Shown piece by piece: positions 28,292 to 32,454 of a DNA stretch of 32,454 nucleotides. Position 1 is the first letter of the stretch. Each line of letters starts with the position of its first letter. Made by a program: the position numbers and the translations under genes. A model generated the notes under the pieces. It saw nothing but the letters and a program-made list of their open reading frames with translations. It searched no databases and was not told the DNA's origin. The DNA lies in NCBI GenBank assembly GCA_902778105.1, contig CACYWN010000029.1, positions 1 to 32,454 on the forward strand. Reading direction: 5' to 3'. Origin of the DNA: an uncultured Bacteroidia bacterium. GTDB lineage: Bacteria > Bacteroidota > Bacteroidia > Bacteroidales > UBA932.

Positions 28292-31121
28292 GCTTCGCGA
28301 CCGTTCCCGCGAGCTGTTCGCCCAGGCCGATGGTATAGCCTTCGGAGAAGAAGAAGACGCGGCCAAAGGAATCCGCCAGGATGACCAGCGGTAAGCGGGA
28401 AGGCTGGCCTGCAGCACTCTCCGGGCCCGCTTTCATGCCTTTCTCGATCCCCTTCTGAACGGCGCCGTCCTTGTCCAAGCCCAGGACGATGGTGCCGGGC
28501 AGGGTACCGTAGCGGCCCTCGGACATCTCTACCTGAAGACGGTGCAGGGCCGATTCCGCAGAGCAAACCAGGACAATCGGACGGCCCCAGGCCTCGAGCT
28601 GCGTCCGGGCGGCCGCGAGGTCGCGGAGGACGTGGTTCGTGGGTTCCTTGCCGGGCTCGAGGAGGGCGAGGGCGTAGTAGCCGCGGCCGCAGACGGAAAG
28701 GAGGCTCGCAGATTCCTCCGTTTCGCTCGGAATGACAGAATTGTCACTTCGACCAAGACCCGAAGGGGCGCGCGGAGAAGTCTCCAACACGTCCCCGTCC
28801 TCGGTCAGGGTCGTGGCGACGGGGCGGATCCGGGTTTCCGCATCAAAGGAGCCGATCACCGGGACACCCTCCCCGCCGGAGCGGAGGACCAGGTCGACGA
28901 CGGTCTCCCTTCCGGCCGTGACGTCAAAGAAAACGACCGAAACGGGAACGGCACCATTGGAGAGGCGGTTGCCAGAGACGAGCATGTAACGCCCCTCCTC
29001 CATCGGGAAACCCTCGCGGAACACATGGGCCCAGTCCACACCGCCGCCCATGTCCACGTCGCCTTCGTCGAACTCCAGCAGGTGGGGACGGCCGTTCTCG
29101 ATCCTGGAAAGGGAGAAATGGCTGTAATACTTGGGGTTGTCCACGATTCTGTTCGGGGTGTAGGTGAGCTTGAGCGTGCCCTTCGGGGCGGCCGCGGCCG
29201 GGCCGGCGCCGTCAAAGTCCACGTCCAGCCAGTCGCCGCCGTCCTGGCGGTACTGGATCTTGCCGTTCACGGGGTTCTTCCGCGCATCGATGCCCAGCGT
29301 CCGGGCCAGGGCCACAAAGGCGATGCCCCGGGAACGCGGGGTGGCCAGCCGGCTCTTCGCGACACCGATCGGAGACATCGGAATGTCCCAGGCCTTGGGA
29401 TCGTCGATCACGATCAGGTACTGGCGGACGACCTGCACCAGCTTCTGGGGATCGGACACATACTGCCGCTGGTCCGGTGTGAGATACCCCTTGAAAAAGG
29501 CCTTGTACGGGCTCAGGAACTCGTTTTCCACCCGGGGGCCGATGACCGCATCCCGGTCGTCGTAACTGTCCATGAGGTTTTCCAGGGTGATGTCGTGGAA
29601 GTCCTTCCGGCTCAGGGACAGGAACAGGGTCTCCACGAGCTCATGGTCCTCGGCCTGGGCCATGAAGGCCTCGATGGTGCGCCAATTGCCGCGGGACCAC
29701 TCGATGGGCGTCGCCATGTGATGGCCGTAGCCATGCTCTTTCACGAAGGCCAGGGCCTCGTCGTGTGTCGGGAACGTGGCCTCATAGGCACGCCGGAGGG
29801 AGTCCTCGTAGGCGAACCGGCGGTCGTTCTCCGCCCGCTGCTCCGGCGTCACGGCCGGCATCTTCACGTTTTCAGGCGGCGGAACGATGTCGAGGGAATC
29901 CGTATCGGACCTGCCCTTCGACAGGCTCAGGGACCCCTCCGACAAGCTTAGGGACCCCTCCGACAGGCTCAGGGACCCCTCCGACAGGCTCAGGGACCGG
30001 TCCAGGACGACCGTCACTTCCGTATCCTTTCCGAAAGAGCATTTTGCGTAGCCATAGGCCCCGTCCTTGGAGGCCCAGATGAGAAGGTCCCCGAGACCGG
30101 AGGAGAGGAAGGTGCGGCCGTCGGCGTCCGTATACTTGGACACGGCCGGGTAGAATTCCGCGTAATTGTAGATGCAGAAGTCCACGCGGGCGCCCTCCAC
30201 GGGCTTCCCTTCGCCATCGACCACCCGGAAATCCGCCCGGGCGGTGGTGGCATAATGGTCGATGAGGTTCACCTCCGTGTAATTCGGGCTCTCCAGCACG
30301 ACCTCCTCCGGACCGTCGTAGCGGCCGAAGACCTTGGTATGCATGAGCATCGCGCGGGAGGCGGGGGCATTGAACCAGCCCAGGTCCAGCACCGGCTCGG
30401 GCTCGCAGGCGCCGATGAAATGCCACTGTCCGTCGGCCCAGGCTTCCACCCAGGCATGATTGTCGTCGGTATGCGCCCAGCGCGGGGTATACACCTGCCG
30501 GGCGGGAATGCCCACGGACCGCAGTGCGGCTACGCAGAAGGTCGATTCCTCCCCGCATCGCCCCAGCGCATTCCGCACCGAGGCGAGCGGTGAACTCGTC
30601 CGCGCGTCGGAGGGCTGGTAGGTCATCTTCTCGTGACACCAGTGGTTCACTTCCAGGATGGCTTCCGCCATCGACAGGCCCTGCACACGGGGCTTCAGCT
30701 CCCGGTAGAACACCACGCGGGAGGTGTCCAGATTCTCATTGTTGACACGGACAGGCAGCACGAAGTGCCTGAATTCCCGCTCCGGCACCTTCCACCCCAT
30801 CTCTTCCCGGATGCGGAACGACGCCCGCACCTGGTCCAGATAATACTGCGCGGGGTAGTCCACCACGTCCGCAAGGGGCATGTAGGCATACAGGAACCTC
30901 AGCGCCTCCTGCTCGGCAAGGGTGGCATCGCCATCATCCATGAACGGCGCAAGCGCCCCGCCGTTCGCCGCTTTCCGGGCGTCGTAATCCCGTTGTACCT
31001 GTTCGCGGTACGCTCTATTCGTGAGAAAATGCACTTCCCGGACGCCGGTGCAGCCCGCCAGCATCGCGAGAATCAGTCCCGCCACGGAGGCCTGGAGAAT
31101 CGCCTTTTGTAAACACCTCAT
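28284..31121 (-). CDS. Large transglutaminase-like lipoprotein with redoxin-like C-terminus
   Basis: About 945 aa from the ATG at 31121; a TTG two codons upstream is unlikely. A lipoprotein signal ends LAMLAGC. Transglutaminase-like core (about 80-260): Cys near 188 in LGRCGEESTFCVAALRSVGI, His near 221 in DDNHAWVEAW, followed by WHFIGACEPEP for the acidic partner. Next comes a transthyretin/CarboxypepD-like module (about 305-372: RVVDGEGKPVEGARVDFCIY). After a repeat-encoded linker (373-402), an alpha-rich region and beta modules follow; the end (SRLPLVILADSFGRVFFFSEGYTIGLGEQL) looks redoxin/thioredoxin-like but lacks a CxxC. It is probably a periplasmic or surface peptidase or cross-link enzyme; substrate unknown. 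Two further repeats (VIPSETEES and SPRAPSGLGRS) occur near residues 776-803. Confidence 0.85.
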   Translation of the reverse strand: MRCLQKAILQASVAGLILAMLAGCTGVREVHFLTNRAYREQVQRDYDARKAANGGALAPFMDDGDATLAEQEALRFLYAYMPLADVVDYPAQYYLDQVRASFRIREEMGWKVPEREFRHFVLPVRVNNENLDTSRVVFYRELKPRVQGLSMAEAILEVNHWCHEKMTYQPSDARTSSPLASVRNALGRCGEESTFCVAALRSVGIPARQVYTPRWAHTDDNHAWVEAWADGQWHFIGACEPEPVLDLGWFNAPASRAMLMHTKVFGRYDGPEEVVLESPNYTEVNLIDHYATTARADFRVVDGEGKPVEGARVDFCIYNYAEFYPAVSKYTDADGRTFLSSGLGDLLIWASKDGAYGYAKCSFGKDTEVTVVLDRSLSLSEGSLSLSEGSLSLSEGSLSLSKGRSDTDSLDIVPPPENVKMPAVTPEQRAENDRRFAYEDSLRRAYEATFPTHDEALAFVKEHGYGHHMATPIEWSRGNWRTIEAFMAQAEDHELVETLFLSLSRKDFHDITLENLMDSYDDRDAVIGPRVENEFLSPYKAFFKGYLTPDQRQYVSDPQKLVQVVRQYLIVIDDPKAWDIPMSPIGVAKSRLATPRSRGIAFVALARTLGIDARKNPVNGKIQYRQDGGDWLDVDFDGAGPAAAAPKGTLKLTYTPNRIVDNPKYYSHFSLSRIENGRPHLLEFDEGDVDMGGGVDWAHVFREGFPMEEGRYMLVSGNRLSNGAVPVSVVFFDVTAGRETVVDLVLRSGGEGVPVIGSFDAETRIRPVATTLTEDGDVLETSPRAPSGLGRSDNSVIPSETEESASLLSVCGRGYYALALLEPGKEPTNHVLRDLAAARTQLEAWGRPIVLVCSAESALHRLQVEMSEGRYGTLPGTIVLGLDKDGAVQKGIEKGMKAGPESAAGQPSRLPLVILADSFGRVFFFSEGYTIGLGEQLAGTVAKLK
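28710..28790 (-). repeat. 27-bp VIPSETEES repeat next to a GTCACTTCGACC-type repeat
   Basis: The 27-bp unit is at 28710-28736 with three base changes. Directly after it, 28742-28790 has GTCACTTCGACC ... GGAGAAGTCTCC, a different short palindrome-like unit translated as SPRAPSGLGRSDN. Both are in frame in the transglutaminase gene. Confidence 0.75.
29914..30002 (-). repeat. Four tandem 21-bp repeats encoding SLSLSEG
   Basis: Four near-identical 21-bp units (CCGACAGGCTCAGGGACC type; the first has CCTTCGAC, the second CAAGCTTAGGG). Each is 7 codons, giving SLSLSEG three times and then SLSLSKG. It is the same unit family as the inverted pairs in dapF, here in head-to-tail array and in the opposite coding sense. 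Confidence 0.92.
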
Positions 31122-31170
31122 AATCAACGATATCCATCAAGTCAATCCGCAGGCCACGTAAATAAAGAAG

Positions 31171-31239
31171 AGGTTTGCGGAACGATGATTTGTAACAGAC
31201 TTACTTTCAGTCATTTGCAAAAACGGCATCCGCAGGCCT
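31171..31239. repeat. Intergenic GCAGGCCT palindrome between two divergent genes
   Basis: Outer arms AGGTTTGCGGA (31171-31181) and TCCGCAGGCCT (31229-31239), 2 mismatches, with inner ATTTGTAAC...TTTGCAAA. A further half (CCGCAGGCC) lies at 31147-31155. Same family as 21400-21552 and 24240-24392. Confidence 0.72.
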
Positions 31240-31289
31240 GCACCAGGTGACATCCGGGAACCGCTTCGCTCACGAAGATACGAATCTTT

Positions 31290-31320
31290 TTTGCAAAATC
31301 CGGCAGATGGCCTATCTTTG
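31290..31320 (+). promoter_or_regulatory. Consensus promoter of the outer-membrane barrel gene
   Basis: TTTG (31290-31293), 19-bp spacer and TATCTTTG (31313-31320) match both Bacteroidota promoter elements exactly. The ATG follows 5 bp later, so the transcript should be leaderless or nearly so. Confidence 0.8.
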
Positions 31321-31325
31321 CGAAT

Positions 31326-31847
31326 ATGAAAAAGTGGCTTCTCCTCGCAGTGGCACTCCTCGGCACCCTTACGGCCGGCGCCCAGAGCAAGTATTACGTC
31401 GGCGGCGACATCTCGCTTGGCGCCAGTTCCTCCGGCGCCAGCGTCGTCGTATATCCGGAAGTGGGAACGCGGATCGCGAACAACCTCTATCTGGGCCTCG
31501 CAGCCGGATTCGACTGGAACAACTACGCCAGCCCCTCCGACTTTACGATGGGTCTCATCCCGCACCTGAGAGGCTATCTTCCCATTTATCAAGGCTTCGG
31601 CCTGTCCGCCGACACCTTCTTCTCCGCCCGCTTCACCCGCCGGCGGAACTATGACCCGCTCATCAAATCCTTCCAGCTGGGCCTGAGACCGGGTGTCTAT
31701 ATCCCGATCGGCAACGTCACCCTCTCCACCCGGATCGGTTTCTTCGGCTGGACCCGCACGGACTATGGCAACGGCAATCCCACTTCCCGCTGGGCCGCCC
31801 GCCTCGAAGCCCGCGACATCCTTATCGGTGTCCTGTTCAACCTGTAG
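31326..31847 (+). CDS. Small outer-membrane beta-barrel protein
   Basis: This 173-aa protein has a signal peptide (MKKWLLLAVALLGTLTAGAQ) and then alternating hydrophobic/polar strands with aromatic ends: YYVGGDISLGASSSG, NNLYLGLAAGFDWNNYA, GLIPHLRGYLPIYQGFGLSA, SFQLGLRPGVYIPIGNVTLS, ending DILIGVLFNL. The C-terminal strand finishing in an aromatic-x pattern and the overall length fit an eight-stranded OmpX/OmpW-type or PorT-like barrel. No ligand is evident. It is transcribed from its own consensus promoter, divergent from the transglutaminase gene, and followed 9 bp later by a nested palindromic element. Confidence 0.82.
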   Translation: MKKWLLLAVALLGTLTAGAQSKYYVGGDISLGASSSGASVVVYPEVGTRIANNLYLGLAAGFDWNNYASPSDFTMGLIPHLRGYLPIYQGFGLSADTFFSARFTRRRNYDPLIKSFQLGLRPGVYIPIGNVTLSTRIGFFGWTRTDYGNGNPTSRWAARLEARDILIGVLFNL

Positions 31848-31856
31848 GCAGGGAAA

Positions 31857-31970
31857 GGGGGACATCCCCAAACCGTCGCTCCGCGACCCTTCCCAAAGCC
31901 GGCTTCCGCCGTCTTCGGGCCCCTCCCTCTTATGCAGCCGAGGGTGGCCACAGGTTTGGGGATGTCCCCC
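31857..31970 (+). repeat. Nested palindromic element, copy 4, intergenic
   Basis: Arms 31857-31874 and 31953-31970 pair perfectly over 18 bp (GTTTGGGGATGTCCCCC on the right). The core has GTCGC/GCGAC (loop TCC), a CCC-AAG-CGGC stem with matching GCCG-CTT-GGG, and the CCTCCCTC...GAGGGTGG hairpin. It starts 9 bp past the barrel gene stop and may end its transcript. Confidence 0.92.
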
Positions 31971-31988
31971 TGCCCGGACCTCAGTACC

Positions 31989-32027
31989 AAAAAAAATGGA
32001 GCCAACCCGGCTGCGGGCTGGCTCCAT
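31989..32027 (-). terminator. Rho-independent terminator of fusA
   Basis: Perfect arms ATGGAGCCA/TGGCTCCAT (31996-32004 with 32019-32027), inner CCCG/CGGG, and eight A at 31989-31996, which become U8 in minus-strand RNA. It lies 21 bp past the fusA stop. Confidence 0.9.
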
Positions 32028-32048
32028 CTTTCATGGCGGAAAAAGGGA

Positions 32049-32454
32049 TTAGTCCTCTTCCTGCTCCTGGGCAGCGTACTCGGCGATGAGCTTCGTCTGG
32101 ACGTCGGCAGGGACCTGGACGTACTCGGCGAACTTCATCTGGAAGGTCGCGGAACCACCGGTGAGGGAGCTCAGGACGGTGGAGTAGCGGTACAGCTCAG
32201 CGAGCGGAACGCGGGCGTGAAGGATGGTCATGCCCTTGTCCATGTCCTGGTTCATGATCATGCCGCGACGGGTGTTGAGGTCGCTCATGCAAGGACCCAC
32301 ATACTCGCTCGGGGTGATGATGTCCACGTTGTAGATAGGCTCGAGGATCTTCGGGCCGGCGTTCTTGAAGGCCTCCTTGAAGGCGTTGCGGCCGGCGATG
32401 ATGAAGGCGATTTCCTTGGAGTCCACCGGGTGCATCTTACCGTCGTACACATAC
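32049..32454 (-). CDS. fusA: Elongation factor G, C-terminal part (gene runs off the window)
   Basis: About 134 C-terminal residues of EF-G, the GTPase that moves tRNA and mRNA through the ribosome. Domain IV/V blocks are visible: DGKMHPVDSKEIAFIIAGRNAFKEAF, AGPKILEPIYNVDIITPSEYVG, LNTRRGMIMNQ, ARVPLAELYRYSTVLSSLTGGSATFQMKF. The tail is acidic (AAQEQEED). The frame is open to the window edge, so the 5' part lies outside. The sequence resembles the Bacteroidota FusA type; whether this is the housekeeping copy or a second EF-G cannot be decided from the C-terminus. Confidence 0.95.
   Translation of the reverse strand, partial: YVYDGKMHPVDSKEIAFIIAGRNAFKEAFKNAGPKILEPIYNVDIITPSEYVGPCMSDLNTRRGMIMNQDMDKGMTILHARVPLAELYRYSTVLSSLTGGSATFQMKFAEYVQVPADVQTKLIAEYAAQEQEED

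Noticed and set aside
29914-30002. Possible CRISPR-like array (four 21-bp repeats)
   Set aside because: Repeats are directly adjacent with no spacers and are translated in frame as SLSLSEG units.

Overview
The window reads as a chromosome segment of a GC-rich member of the Bacteroidota, most likely an uncultured gut-type Bacteroidales. Support comes from a surface lipoprotein with a fimbrillin-like N-terminus and a BACON-type domain, a DUF4252 / ECF-sigma / DUF4252 operon, a fused aspartokinase-homoserine dehydrogenase, MurA with Asp at the fosfomycin position, and repeated TAnnTTTG (-7) promoter boxes. A genus cannot be named from the sequence alone. No rRNA, tRNA, CRISPR array, integrase or intact transposase was found.

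Layout. (1) 1-3160: an AT-richer surface lipoprotein preceded by a 45-residue small ORF, with its own promoter and terminator, all on the minus strand. (2) 3191-7801: a minus-strand operon cdaA - mutS2 - yraN - degenerate mannose-1-phosphate guanylyltransferase homologue, ending in a terminator. (3) 7832-15757: thrA and asd, then an operon of a DapE-like M20 peptidase, a DUF6440 protein, dapB and a low-molecular-weight phosphatase, a convergent FMN-binding protein gene, and dapA-dapD. (4) 15782-17673: DUF4252 - ECF sigma - putative anti-sigma - DUF4252, joined by overlapping stops and starts. (5) 17679-24231, minus strand: serpin lipoprotein, dapF, an ARO8/LysN-like aminotransferase, murA, murB. 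(6) 24398-27325: divergent aspS and rsmA. (7) 27326-28291: a decayed stretch where 3' remnants of mrp and of a nitroreductase gene are joined back to back. (8) 28284-31847: a large transglutaminase-like lipoprotein and a divergent small outer-membrane barrel protein. (9) 31857-32454: a repeat, a terminator and the 3' end of fusA.

Function. Together the genes can account for the route from aspartate to meso-diaminopimelate (thrA, asd, dapA, dapB, dapD, a candidate DapC-type aminotransferase, a candidate DapE, dapF) and for the MurA/MurB steps that make UDP-MurNAc. The window is therefore largely a cell-wall precursor locus, with lysA absent.

Most unusual feature. At least four families of short palindromic repeats are scattered through the window, many lying in frame inside essential genes (murB, dapF, rsmA, the aminotransferase, the DapE-like gene). 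One family (four copies, about 113-134 bp) has a conserved core enclosed by long inverted arms. The arms differ between copies yet remain self-complementary, and inner hairpins co-vary too. A second family, 27 bp, is read in the same orientation and frame (VIPSEAKES) in all four genes that carry it. This resembles in principle the Rickettsia palindromic elements that insert in coding genes. I regard it as the best candidate for an undescribed system here.
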